Source: a virus | Virus record (IMG/VR): IMGVR_UViG_3300049216_000628 | Location: 1 to 39,115 of that record | Length of the DNA: 39,115 nt | Strand: one strand, 5' to 3' | Part shown: positions 16,535-25,215 of the stretch, in pieces | Position numbering within the stretch: the first letter of the stretch is position 1 | How the letters are laid out: each line of letters begins with the position of its first letter | Position numbers and translations under genes: made by a program | Notes under the pieces: generated by a model | Seen by the model: the letters and a program-made list of their open reading frames with translations, nothing else | Databases searched by the model: none | What the model was told of the DNA's origin: nothing

Positions 16535-17923
16535 ATGCCACCCCGGCTGCCCGACACGGTCGAGCACTGGCCGCTTGACCGTCTGCGTCCCTATGCCCGC
16601 AATCCGCGGACGCACTCCGACGAGCAGGTGGCGCAGATCGCGGCTTCAATCGTCGAGTTCGGCTGGACCAACCCGGTCCTGGTCTCGGGCGACGGGACGG
16701 TCATCGCCGGCCACGGTCGCCTCGATGCCGCCCGCCGGCTCGGGCTCGACGCGGTGCCGGTGCTGGTCCTTGACCATCTTTCAGAGGCACAGCGGCGCGC
16801 CTACGTGATCGCCGACAACAAGCTCGTGCTCAATGCCGGCTGGAACGAGGAGCTGCTGGCGGCCGAGTTGCACGCGCTGAACGGCGACGGCTTCGACCTG
16901 GCGCTGACCGGCTTCGACGAGACCGAACTCGACCGCCTGCTGGCGCCGCTCGACGAAGCGGATGACGGCGAGGCCGAAGCGGACGGCGACCAGGCGCTGG
17001 ACCCACCACGGAATCCGGTCACGCTGCCCGGCGACCTCTGGTGCCTCGGTTCACATCGGTTGCTTTGTGGCGACAGCACGAAATCGGAAGACGTGGCGCG
17101 GGTGATGGATGGCGAGCGTGCATCGCTCCTTTTCACGAGCCCGCCTTACGGCAACCAGCGCGACTACACGACCGGCGGCATCGGCGATTGGGATGCCCTG
17201 ATGCAGGGTGCCTTCGGGCGGCTTGCGGATGTGATGGCCGACGACGGTCAGGTCCTGGTCAATCTCGGGCTGGTCCACCGCGACAACGAGTGGCAGCCCT
17301 ATTGGCAAGGTTGGCTCGATTGGATGCGGGAGCAGGGCTGGCGCCGCTTCGGTTTGTACATCTGGGATCAGGGTCCCGGCCTGCCGGGCGACTGGAACGG
17401 CCGGCTCGCCCCGGCCTTCGAGTTCCTCTTCCACTTCAATCGCGCGGCGCGAAAGCCGAACAAGATCGTCCCTTGCAAGTGGGCCGGCCACATCAACGAT
17501 TCCCACGGCGGCATGCGCGACAAGGACGGTTCGGTCGGCGAATGGACGCACGCCGGCCAAGGCGTCCAGGAAACCCGGATCCCGGACAACGTCATTCGCA
17601 TCACCCGCCACAAGGCACGCGGCATCGAGACCGAGCATCCGGCGGTCTTCCCGGTCGCGTTACCTGAGTTCATCATGAACGCCTACTCCGAGACGAACGA
17701 TGTCATCTTCGAGCCGTTCGCCGGTTCGGGAACGACGCTGATCGCTGGCGAACGCGCCGGCCGTCGCGTCCGTGCGATCGAGCTGGCGTCCTCCTACGTC
17801 GACGTCGCGATCCTGCGCTGGCGCATGCTCCACCCGGCCTCGCCAGTCACCCTCGATGGCGACGGACGCTCGTTCGAGGAGATCGCCGCCGAGCGCGGCG
17901 TGGACATCGGCAATGGCGCCTGA
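16535..17923 (+). CDS. ParB-domain DNA methyltransferase 1
   Basis: A 462-aa fusion. Residues 9-125 form a ParB/Srx nuclease-like domain (RLRPYARNPRTHSDEQVAQI, GDGTVIAGHGR, YVIADNKL). The C-terminal part is a beta-class methyltransferase with motif IV TSPPYGNQRDY before the SAM motif FEPFAGSGTT. TSPPY favours N4-cytosine, but N6-adenine is possible. It is the first of two adjacent enzymes of the same architecture; the stop overlaps the next start by 11 nt. Phage ParB-methyltransferases modify phage DNA and protect it from host restriction. Confidence 0.92.
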   Translation: MPPRLPDTVEHWPLDRLRPYARNPRTHSDEQVAQIAASIVEFGWTNPVLVSGDGTVIAGHGRLDAARRLGLDAVPVLVLDHLSEAQRRAYVIADNKLVLNAGWNEELLAAELHALNGDGFDLALTGFDETELDRLLAPLDEADDGEAEADGDQALDPPRNPVTLPGDLWCLGSHRLLCGDSTKSEDVARVMDGERASLLFTSPPYGNQRDYTTGGIGDWDALMQGAFGRLADVMADDGQVLVNLGLVHRDNEWQPYWQGWLDWMREQGWRRFGLYIWDQGPGLPGDWNGRLAPAFEFLFHFNRAARKPNKIVPCKWAGHINDSHGGMRDKDGSVGEWTHAGQGVQETRIPDNVIRITRHKARGIETEHPAVFPVALPEFIMNAYSETNDVIFEPFAGSGTTLIAGERAGRRVRAIELASSYVDVAILRWRMLHPASPVTLDGDGRSFEEIAAERGVDIGNGA

Positions 17924-19163
17924 ATTGGGCGAGATCGAACGCTGGCCGGTCGAGCGTCTTCTGCCCTACGCGGCGAATGCCCGGACGCATCCGGACGACC
18001 AGATCGCCCAGATCGCCGGCTCGATCGCGGAGTTCGGCTTCAATGTTCCGTGCCTGGTAGACGAGCGGGGCGTGCTCATCGCTGGTCATGGCCGCCTGCT
18101 TGCCGCGAGGAAGCTGGGCCTCACCGACGTTCCGGTCATCCGGCTGGACCATCTGACTGACGCGCAGGCCCGCGCCTTCCGCATTGCCGACAACCAGATT
18201 GCCGTGAATGCCGGTTGGGACGACGCGCCGCTGTCGGCGGAGCTGGCCCGTCTCAAGGAGGACGGGGTCGACCTCGAGCTGCTGGGCTTCCCGGAAAGCG
18301 AACTTGATCGCCTGCTGGCCGGGCTCGCCGGAGAGTCGGGAGCGGACGGCGACGAAGATGCTGTGCCCGAGCCGCCAGCCGACCCGGTCACACGGCCGGG
18401 CGATCTCTGGCTCCTCGGCGACCACCGGCTGCTCTGCGGCGATGCAACGATCGCGACGGATGTCGAACGATTGCTCGGCGGCACCGTTCCGCACTTGATG
18501 GTCACCGACCCGCCCTATGGCGTCGAGTACGATCCGTCCTGGCGGAACGAGGCCGGCGTATCCGCGACCACGCGCACCGGCAAGGTGAGCAATGACGACC
18601 GTGCCGATTGGCGGGAAGCTTGGGCCTTGTTCCCCGGCGACGTCGCCTATGTCTGGCACGCGGGCGTCCATGCCCGCACTGTCGCCGAGAGCCTTGAGGC
18701 GGCTGGCTTCCCGGTGCGCTCGCAGATCATCTGGGCAAAGCCGCGCTTCGTCCTTGGCCGTGGCGACTACCATTGGCAGCACGAGCCGTGCTTCTACGCC
18801 GTCCGCAAGGGCGCGACCGGTCACTGGCAAGGTGCGCGCGACCAGTCGACGCTATGGACGATCGGCGCCACCGGCGATGAGGACGAAGCGACGGTCCACG
18901 GCACGCAGAAGCCGGTCGAGTGCATGCGCCGGCCAATCGTCAACAACAGCGCCAAGGGTGAAGCCGCCTACGAGCCCTTCGCCGGCAGCGGCACCACGAT
19001 CATCGCGGCCGAGACCATTGACCGCCGGTGCCTCGCGATGGAGATCGACCCTCGCTATTGCGATGTGGCCGTCGACCGCTGGCAGAAATTCACGGGCGGG
19101 ACTGCGATACTCGAAGGCGACGGATCGGCATTCGACGAGGCGAAGGCGGCGCGAGCCGCTTGA
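17913..19163 (+). CDS. ParB-domain DNA methyltransferase 2
   Basis: A 416-aa protein from ATG 17913, overlapping methyltransferase 1. The same ParB-like domain (RLLPYAANARTHPDDQIAQI, GVLIAGHGR, FRIADNQ) is followed by motif IV TDPPYGVEYDPSW and the SAM motif YEPFAGSGTT. TDPPY points to N6-adenine. The middle segment, where the target is usually read, differs fully from enzyme 1, so the pair looks like a tandem duplication that diverged to two specificities. The gene ends directly against a convergent minus-strand gene with no gap. Confidence 0.92.
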   Translation: MAPELGEIERWPVERLLPYAANARTHPDDQIAQIAGSIAEFGFNVPCLVDERGVLIAGHGRLLAARKLGLTDVPVIRLDHLTDAQARAFRIADNQIAVNAGWDDAPLSAELARLKEDGVDLELLGFPESELDRLLAGLAGESGADGDEDAVPEPPADPVTRPGDLWLLGDHRLLCGDATIATDVERLLGGTVPHLMVTDPPYGVEYDPSWRNEAGVSATTRTGKVSNDDRADWREAWALFPGDVAYVWHAGVHARTVAESLEAAGFPVRSQIIWAKPRFVLGRGDYHWQHEPCFYAVRKGATGHWQGARDQSTLWTIGATGDEDEATVHGTQKPVECMRRPIVNNSAKGEAAYEPFAGSGTTIIAAETIDRRCLAMEIDPRYCDVAVDRWQKFTGGTAILEGDGSAFDEAKAARAA

Positions 19164-19400
19164 TCAGCCGCGTTCGAGGTATCGCGTCGCCGTGTCGACG
19201 CGCGGCGGAATGCCGAGCCGGCGCTCGATGATGTCCCGGACAAGGTAGTAGAACCGGCGATCCTCCGAGTCGCGCTCGGGATCGCGGCAAATCCCGTAGA
19301 CGATCGGCCAGGCTTCCCGGCCGTGCCGGGCGATCAGCGCCTCCGCGCGAATGTTGGCGCGACGCTTGGTTTCGGCTCGCCTCTTCAGAAACGCGAACAT
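19164..19400 (-). CDS. Small hypothetical protein, 78 aa
   Basis: Starts MFAFLKRRAETKRRANIRAEAL and continues with a helical, charged segment (DRRFYYLVRDIIERRLG). Its stop abuts the stop of methyltransferase 2. The basic N-terminus could bind nucleic acid. Similar small proteins are common in rhizobial prophages; function unknown. Confidence 0.6.
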   Translation of the reverse strand: MFAFLKRRAETKRRANIRAEALIARHGREAWPIVYGICRDPERDSEDRRFYYLVRDIIERRLGIPPRVDTATRYLERG

Positions 19401-19441
19401 CGGGCTCGCTCAGCGGCTTCGGTACAGGCCGCCAACACGGC

Positions 19442-19744
19442 ATGCACATGTACGACTGTCAACCAAGCCGGCAATCCCGAACCATGTCGCTGCTAGAGGC
19501 TTTCGCCAATGTCGTTGCCGGATACGTCATGGCCGTGGTGACGCAGGCGATCGTCTTTCCGCTCTTCGGCCTGTGGATGTCGATCGGCGTGACGATGGAG
19601 ATCGGAGCCATCTTCACGGCGGTTTCGATCGCACGGAGCTTCACGCTGCGCCGACTGTTCGAGATGCTTCGCGTCCGTCAGGCCGAACGAGAAACCGCCG
19701 CCCGGCTAAGGGCGGCGGATGATCGCACGTCGGAAGTCGACTAG
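19442..19744 (+). CDS. DUF7220-like small membrane protein
   Basis: A 100-aa protein. The conserved-looking start QSRTMSLLEAFANVVAGYVM precedes two hydrophobic segments (about residues 20-42 and 48-66), then a basic RSFTLRRLFEMLRVRQ tail. This matches the small two-helix membrane family DUF7220 found in alphaproteobacterial phages. ATGs at 19448 and 19484 are other possible starts; there is no clear ribosome site. It overlaps the 3' end of the convergent DUF3489 gene by 4 nt. Role unknown. Confidence 0.7.
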   Translation: MHMYDCQPSRQSRTMSLLEAFANVVAGYVMAVVTQAIVFPLFGLWMSIGVTMEIGAIFTAVSIARSFTLRRLFEMLRVRQAERETAARLRAADDRTSEVD

Positions 19745-20325
19745 CCGGAGATGCGGTAGACCCGGCCGCGACCCTCGATCTTTTCGGAGGTCACGTCGAG
19801 CCCGAGCTTCTTCTTGAGGGCCCCGGCAATGGCGCCCCGCACCGTGTGGGGCTGCCAGCCGAAGGCCTTGACGATCTCGTCGATGCTGGCGCCCTTAGCG
19901 GTCTTCAGCATCGCGATCAGTTGCGACTGCTTGCTGTCGGCACGCGTCCGGCTCGGCTTGTCCTTCTTCGGCTTGCCCTTCTTCGCCGTGCCCTTCTTCG
20001 GCGCGCGGGTCCGCTTGGTCTTGCTTTCGGCGGGTGGCACGTCGGCCTCGGCCTCCGCCGGCGCCTCGCCCTGGTCGATGCCCAGCGCCTTGAACGCCGC
20101 GGGCGTCGCGGTGAGCGTCAGCGGGCGTTCGTCGTCGTCCCGCCGCCAGACCGTCTCGTCGCGCTTGGCGCGGACCTCCTTGAGGAGGCCCTTGCCGAGA
20201 AGGCTGCTGAGCACCTTGGCGAGGGCGCCGCCCTTCAGCTTGCTGGTGAGGGGATAGACGGCGCCGTCCGGGCGTTCGCAAGCGGCGCCGAGAATGACGA
20301 GCTGGGAATCGGAAAGCTTGGTCAT
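19741..20325 (-). CDS. DUF3489 protein
   Basis: A 194-aa protein from ATG 20325, preceded by GGAGA at a good distance; an upstream in-frame start is not needed. N-terminal MTKLSDSQLVILGAACERPDG, a lysine/alanine-rich linker, and a C-terminal DUF3489 winged-helix-like domain (SQLIAMLKTAKGASIDEIVK, WQPHTVRGAIAGALKKKLGL). Probably a DNA-binding regulator. It is downstream of the 77-aa gene on the same strand with a 100-nt gap that contains no other gene. Confidence 0.9.
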   Translation of the reverse strand: MTKLSDSQLVILGAACERPDGAVYPLTSKLKGGALAKVLSSLLGKGLLKEVRAKRDETVWRRDDDERPLTLTATPAAFKALGIDQGEAPAEAEADVPPAESKTKRTRAPKKGTAKKGKPKKDKPSRTRADSKQSQLIAMLKTAKGASIDEIVKAFGWQPHTVRGAIAGALKKKLGLDVTSEKIEGRGRVYRISG

Positions 20326-20425
20326 GGGAGTCTCCTTCGGGTCCGAAGGCCGCGACCATCGCGCGCCTTCTACGACCCCGAGCCCCGACTGCGAGGTCGA
20401 GGCGGACGCGGGAGGCTCCTTGTCG

Positions 20426-20659
20426 CTACAAGGCGTGCTCGCCCTCATTGAAGGCGGCGTCGGAAATCCTGCGAAGCAGATCGGCGTGGGACTGAAGCGT
20501 TCCGACGTGGCCCCAATTGACCTCGTCGGGATGAACGTTGAAGTGCTCGTCGCTGAGGGCGGCGAGCCGTTCGAGCATCGCGTCGATCTCGGTCTTGCGG
20601 GCGACGAAGGCGTCGAGGGCTTTACTGTTGTCGGGGTGGTTGCGCATCGGGATCACCAT
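20426..20659 (-). CDS. Small hypothetical protein, 77 aa
   Basis: Contains MRNHPDNSKALDAFVARKTEIDAML and WGHVGTLQSHADLLRRISDAAF, a helical acidic protein. A second ATG at 20647 may be the true start. It is often seen with DUF3489 genes in this group of elements (from memory of such loci). No function can be given. Confidence 0.6.
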   Translation of the reverse strand: MVIPMRNHPDNSKALDAFVARKTEIDAMLERLAALSDEHFNVHPDEVNWGHVGTLQSHADLLRRISDAAFNEGEHAL

Positions 20660-20824
20660 CGGTTTCGGTGCCCCATAGATGCGCTGCGCGGGCCCGGAGC
20701 CAAGCGGATAAGCGTCTCATTTGATTGCTTTTTTGAAGGTCATTTCGCGGTCAGGGCGGATCGCCGCGCCACGCTCTCGCCGTGCGTGACGAAAAAGCTA
20801 ACGATTTCGACTAGGCTCTGCGCC
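20660..20824. promoter_or_regulatory. Divergent gap between small-gene operon and sce7726 gene
   Basis: 165 bp between a minus-strand and a plus-strand start, so two promoters are expected. An A/T-rich stretch around 20716-20745 stands out in otherwise GC-rich sequence. No -35/-10 pair with good spacing was found. Confidence 0.3.
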
Positions 20825-21409
20825 ATGCGCGATTCAGATGTCAGGGCGGCGGTGCGGCGCGCGCTCGCCAAGGACTACGGCGACGATCCCAGCACCCGGA
20901 TCGTCGAGGAAATGGGCATCTGGTCGGGAACAGTCCGCGTCGACGTGGCCGTGATCAACGGCGAGCTGCACGGGTTCGAACTCAAGAGCGAGCGCGACAC
21001 CCTTGAGCGGCTGGAAGCGCAGCGAGATTTGTACAATCAAGTATTCGATCGCGTGACGCTGGTCGCGGCGTCTCGTCATCTGGATACCGCTCTCCGCAGG
21101 ATTCCCGAGTGGTGGGGTGTCACGCGGGCAGTCCAGGAAGAGGATGGCTCTGTTCGATTGCGGCAGGTGCGACGAGCAAAGCGAAACAGGCACCAAGTAC
21201 CGTTGCAGTGTGCGCGCCTGCTGTGGCGCTCGGAAGCACTCTCGATTCTGGAACGCTATGGAATTGACCGTGGGTTCAGATCACGGCCGGCAGAAGCCAT
21301 CTCTGAGCGCCTGGCGCTGCACCTTCCCATCCGTGTGCTCGTTCGCGAAGTAAGAGAGACGTTGAAGGTGCGGCCGACGTGGCTAGGGCAGGCGGTTGGC
21401 AACCAGTGA
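20825..21409 (+). CDS. sce7726 family protein (PD-(D/E)XK-like)
   Basis: A 194-aa protein from ATG 20825 (MRDSDVRAAVRRALAKDYG). The sce7726 signature is VRVDVAVINGELHGFELKSERDTLERL: D in VDVAV and E-x-K in FELKSE make a compact PD-(D/E)XK-type active site, followed by QRDLYNQVFDRVTLVA. Such proteins are predicted nucleases found next to sce7725/Beta-type partners. The partner here is the convergent Beta gene, whose 3' end overlaps this one by 27 nt. It is more A/T-rich than the flanking phage genes toward its 3' end. An anti-phage cargo role is inferred. Confidence 0.78.
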   Translation: MRDSDVRAAVRRALAKDYGDDPSTRIVEEMGIWSGTVRVDVAVINGELHGFELKSERDTLERLEAQRDLYNQVFDRVTLVAASRHLDTALRRIPEWWGVTRAVQEEDGSVRLRQVRRAKRNRHQVPLQCARLLWRSEALSILERYGIDRGFRSRPAEAISERLALHLPIRVLVREVRETLKVRPTWLGQAVGNQ

Positions 21410-22387
21410 GAGATGACGACTTGCAGCAATCGAAGCCCAAGTGGTTCGATTGCCGGCACCACCGGAGCCCAGGGCGATTTGTCCGACGCGTAGGTCGCCC
21501 CAACAATTGCTCAGGCCGCCAAAATTCGGATCACTCGCAAGCGTCTTGGCGTGCATACGGTACTGCTTGTCCATCGGCTGACCGGTCTTGCCTCTTGTCG
21601 GCCGGCCCTTCAATACGATCCACCGATCATCGAGCGTGTATCGGACGCTCACTGTAGCTCTCGTCATCGCGACGCCGGGCGGATCCGTGAGGTCCGGATG
21701 CGCGGATGCGTAGTCTCCATAGTGCAAAGCGAAAGGCGCGCTTCCCGACACGGCCACCCATGTAAGCCAATCACGGCGCGGGACCTCGTTGCGCCCCGTC
21801 GTCAACCCACCATGATCTTTGGGGGCCGCAGACGCCGCCAGCGTGACCGTGCGCCATAGTGGCGTGGCACTAATTTTGTCCGTGAGTGCGGTTGTGACCA
21901 CCTGGGCGAGCAGGCTCGGATCAAAACCGCTGACCTCCTTTAGATCAATCACGAGGTCGATTTCCGCCGCCGTCCAGCCCTGGGTCGAAATCCATGAGGC
22001 GAGGCTTGCCAATTCATTCAGCTTAGCCTTGAGGACCAAACCGTTGGCGTACCGTCCGCGGGCTTTCTGTACGACGGCCAAGTAAGCGGGGTCCGCCCCG
22101 AACTCGACGCATGGAATGACTGGGACTTTGCCCTTTCCCAACCGATCGTAGATATGAATGTATTGCATGCTTGCGCCCGTAAGGTCGACGTGAAACGTGC
22201 CGTCCAGCGCGAGCGGTAGACCCATCCACGAGGCTGCGACGGAATCAGCAAATCCGGCCGGGGGCTTGAGCACGAGGTTGATGATCGGGAAGAGGCGCGC
22301 CTTTTCCTGCACCGACAGGGTCTGAAGCGCGTTGGCCTCTCCAGTTTTGCTGCGAAGCAACGGCAAGTACCGAAACTTTCCGGCCAT
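21383..22387 (-). CDS. Beta family protein (T4 beta-protein-like, PF14350 type)
   Basis: A 334-aa protein from ATG 22387, chosen for GGAGGG four bases upstream; a start 30 nt earlier lacks one. It begins MAGKFRYLPLLRSKTGE, has FPIINLVLKPP, and carries VPVIPCVEFGAD and EIDLVIDLKEV, the alternating strands of a TIM-barrel-like fold, then ATVSVRYTLDDRWIVLKGRP. This matches Beta-family proteins encoded near sce7726 genes. Biochemical role unknown. Its A/T content, orientation against the late genes and placement just before terminase are typical of a cargo gene. Confidence 0.78.
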   Translation of the reverse strand: MAGKFRYLPLLRSKTGEANALQTLSVQEKARLFPIINLVLKPPAGFADSVAASWMGLPLALDGTFHVDLTGASMQYIHIYDRLGKGKVPVIPCVEFGADPAYLAVVQKARGRYANGLVLKAKLNELASLASWISTQGWTAAEIDLVIDLKEVSGFDPSLLAQVVTTALTDKISATPLWRTVTLAASAAPKDHGGLTTGRNEVPRRDWLTWVAVSGSAPFALHYGDYASAHPDLTDPPGVAMTRATVSVRYTLDDRWIVLKGRPTRGKTGQPMDKQYRMHAKTLASDPNFGGLSNCWGDLRVGQIALGSGGAGNRTTWASIAASRHLSLVANRLP

Positions 22388-22485
22388 GGTTCCCTCCGTA
22401 AGAGAATCCGTCGCCATTCTAATCTAATGGTTGTGGGCGTCTATCGGGCCGTCGGCGTGGTTGCTCTCTCTCAGTGGGGTCGGAC

Positions 22486-23043
22486 GTGGGATTGTCGATC
22501 CGTGGCTATGCGCGGCAGCGGGGCGTCAGCCACGTCGCGGTCCTTCGCGCCGCCAAGGCGGGTCGCATCACGCTTGAGCCGGACGGCACTGTCGATCCGG
22601 CCAAGGCCGACGCGGCGTGGGAGCGCTCGACCGATCCCGGCCGCGCGAAGAAAGCCAAGGCGAAGCCGCCCGAGAAACTGAAGCCTGTCGCGGAAGCCGC
22701 AATGGGCTCCGTCCGCGAGACCCTGAAGGAACAGGGCCTGCCCTCGGGCGGCAACGTCACTTTCGTCCAGGCACGCACCGCCCACGAGATCGCCAAGGCG
22801 CATCTGGCACGGCTTCGCTTGCAGCGCATGAAGGGCGAGCTGGTCGACCGGGCGCGGGCGACAGCGCTTGTCTTCCGGCTGGCACGTGAGGAGCGCGACG
22901 GCTGGGTCAATTGGCCGGCGCGGGTCGCAGCGTTGATGGCGGCGGAACTCGGCGTGGAGGCGCATCCGATGCAGAAACTTCTGGAGACGCATGTCCGCGC
23001 TCACCTCGCCGAGCTTGCCGAGGTCCGACCCGAGTTTCGGTGA
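22486..23043 (+). CDS. Terminase small subunit-like protein (Nu1-type)
   Basis: A 185-aa protein. GTG 22486 is chosen because GGGG lies six bases upstream; GTG 22474 would add four residues. The N-terminal winged HTH (LSIRGYARQRGVSHVAVLRAAKAGRI) reads as a DNA-packaging recognition domain, followed by a long helix (FVQARTAHEIAKAHLARLRLQRMKGELVDR) for oligomerisation. It overlaps TerL by 53 nt. It recognises the packaging site and loads the TerL motor. Confidence 0.82.
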   Translation: MGLSIRGYARQRGVSHVAVLRAAKAGRITLEPDGTVDPAKADAAWERSTDPGRAKKAKAKPPEKLKPVAEAAMGSVRETLKEQGLPSGGNVTFVQARTAHEIAKAHLARLRLQRMKGELVDRARATALVFRLAREERDGWVNWPARVAALMAAELGVEAHPMQKLLETHVRAHLAELAEVRPEFR

Positions 23044-25009
23044 TCTCTTCTCGTTCGAGGGCGCCGAGGAGCTGTCGGGATCATGGCACGACGGACTGAC
23101 GCCCGATCCGACGCTCACCGTGTCCGAATGGGCGGATCGCCACCGAATCCTGAGCCCGCGGGCTTCGGCCGAGCCGGGGCGCTACCGGACCGACCGCACG
23201 CCCTACATGCGCGCGATCATGGACGCGCTGTCGCCGGCCCATCCGGCGCGCCGGGTGGTGTTCATGAAGGCGGCGCAGGTTGGTGCCACCGAGGCCGGCA
23301 ACAACTGGATCGGCTACATCATCCATCATGCGCCCGGACCGATGCTGTCGGTCCAGCCGACCGTCGAACTCGCCAAGCGCTTCTCGCGCCAGCGCATTGA
23401 TCCGCTGATCGCCGAGAGTCCGGCGCTTCGCGATCGGGTCAAGCCCGCCCGCTCGCGCGATGCCGGCAACACCATGCTGTCGAAGGAGTTCCCCGCGGGA
23501 CTCCTGGTGATCACCGGGGCCAACAGCGCGGTCGGCCTCCGCTCGATGCCGGCGCGGTATCTCTTTCTGGACGAGGTCGACGCGTATCCGCCCTCGGTCG
23601 ACGAGGAAGGCGACCCCGTCGCGCTCGCCGAGGCGCGCACACGCACCTTTTCGTGGCGGTCCAAGGTGTTCCTGGCGTCGACCCCGACGATCCACGGCAG
23701 CTCGCGCATCGAGCGCGAGTACGAGGCGTCCGACCAGCGGCGATTCTTCGTCGCTTGTCCGCATTGCGATCATCGCCAGTGGCTCCGCTTCGAGCGGCTC
23801 CGCTGGGAGAAGGGCAAGCCCGATACCGCGCAGTACCTCTGCGAGGGCTGCGACGGCCCGATCGAAGAGCACCACAAGACGGCGCTGCTGCAAGCCGGCG
23901 AGTGGCGCGCGACCGCCGAGGCCGCGGATAGCGGGACCATCGGCTTCCACCTCTCGGCGCTCTATTCGCCGGTTGGGCGGTTCTCGTGGATCGACATCGC
24001 CCGCATGTGGGAGGCGGCGAGTACCGACGAGGCCAAGCGGAGCTTCAAGAACGGCGTCCTCGGCGAGACGTGGATCGAGACCGGCGAGGCGCCCGACTGG
24101 CAGCGGCTCTATGAGCGGCGGGAGGATTGGCTGGTCGGCACGGTGCCGAGCGGTGGGTTGTTCCTGACCGCGGGCGCCGACGTTCAGAAGGACCGGATCG
24201 AGGTCTCGATCTGGGCTTGGGGTCGTGGCCTCGAAAGCTGGCTCGTCGATCACATCGTCATCGACGGCGGCCCCGAGCATGCGGCGACGTGGGGCGAGCT
24301 ATCGCAACTCCTCGATCGGACATGGCCGCACGCTCATGGAGCCCGGCTCGGTCTCGCCAAGCTCGGCATCGACACTGGCTACGAGGCGCCTGCCGTTTAC
24401 GCGTGGGCGCGTGCCGCCGGCTTCGCGCAGGTGGCGCCCGTCAAGGGCGTCGAGGGCTTCAATCGCGCGGCACCGCTCACCGGCCCGAGCTATGTCGATG
24501 CCACCGAAAGCGGCCGAAAGGTCCGGCGCGGTGCCCGCCTGTGGACGATCGCTGTCGCCACCTTCAAGAGCGAGACCTATCGCTTCCTGCGGCTCTTGCG
24601 GCCGACCGACGATGAGATCGCCGGGGGCGCCCGCAATCCGGCCGGCTACATCCATCTGCCGCGTGGCTCTGAGGCCGAGTGGATCAAACAACTCGTCGCC
24701 GAGCAGCTGGTGACGGTCAAGACGCGACGCGGCTTCCAACGCCTCGAGTGGCAGAAGCTCCGCGAACGGAATGAAGTGCTCGATTGCCGGGTCTATGCCC
24801 GCGCCGCAGCCTGGATCGTCGGCGCCGATCGCTGGGCCGACGAGAAATGGCGCGACCTCGAAGACCAGGTCGGGCCGCAGCCTGACCACATAACGCAGGC
24901 GCAGCAAGGCGACACGGCGCTGCCGGCCGGCGTGCTCACGCGTGCCCCGATGGAGGGTGGTAAGCGCCGCTCCGATTGGCTCACCGTCGACAAGGGATGG
25001 CTCAAGTGA
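22991..25009 (+). CDS. Terminase large subunit (GpA family)
   Basis: A 672-aa protein of lambda GpA type. An adapted Walker A KAAQVGATE (93-101), Walker B YLFLDEVDAYP (190-200) and the coupling motif SSR after STPTIHG form the ATPase. A zinc-ribbon-like CPHC...CEGC pair follows. The nuclease part begins at TAGADVQKDRIEVSIWAWGRG. It pumps and cuts concatemeric DNA at the portal. Lambda-type GpA implies cos packaging. It is full length and intact. Confidence 0.95.
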   Translation: MSALTSPSLPRSDPSFGDLFSFEGAEELSGSWHDGLTPDPTLTVSEWADRHRILSPRASAEPGRYRTDRTPYMRAIMDALSPAHPARRVVFMKAAQVGATEAGNNWIGYIIHHAPGPMLSVQPTVELAKRFSRQRIDPLIAESPALRDRVKPARSRDAGNTMLSKEFPAGLLVITGANSAVGLRSMPARYLFLDEVDAYPPSVDEEGDPVALAEARTRTFSWRSKVFLASTPTIHGSSRIEREYEASDQRRFFVACPHCDHRQWLRFERLRWEKGKPDTAQYLCEGCDGPIEEHHKTALLQAGEWRATAEAADSGTIGFHLSALYSPVGRFSWIDIARMWEAASTDEAKRSFKNGVLGETWIETGEAPDWQRLYERREDWLVGTVPSGGLFLTAGADVQKDRIEVSIWAWGRGLESWLVDHIVIDGGPEHAATWGELSQLLDRTWPHAHGARLGLAKLGIDTGYEAPAVYAWARAAGFAQVAPVKGVEGFNRAAPLTGPSYVDATESGRKVRRGARLWTIAVATFKSETYRFLRLLRPTDDEIAGGARNPAGYIHLPRGSEAEWIKQLVAEQLVTVKTRRGFQRLEWQKLRERNEVLDCRVYARAAAWIVGADRWADEKWRDLEDQVGPQPDHITQAQQGDTALPAGVLTRAPMEGGKRRSDWLTVDKGWLK

Positions 25010-25215
25010 TCTGGAGCAATGTCGAACTCGACGCGCTGAAGCGCGCCTATTCCTCCGGAACGCTCCGTGTCAGCTATGAGGGGAAGAGCGTCGAATACGG
25101 CTCGGCCGATGATCTTTTGAAGCGCATCCGGACGATCGAGCGCGAGATGGCGGCGGCGACGCCTTCCCCGCTGCCCCTTGCCGGCTTCGCTGGTTTCTCG
25201 CGCGGCGACGGCTGA
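24997..25215 (+). CDS. gpW-like head-tail joining protein
   Basis: A 72-aa protein overlapping the TerL end by 13 nt and the portal start as TGATG. WSNVELDALKRAYSSGTLRVSYEGKSVEYGSADDLLKRIRTIEREM fits the small gpW fold. The order TerL, gpW, portal matches lambda. Confidence 0.82.
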   Translation: MAQVIWSNVELDALKRAYSSGTLRVSYEGKSVEYGSADDLLKRIRTIEREMAAATPSPLPLAGFAGFSRGDG

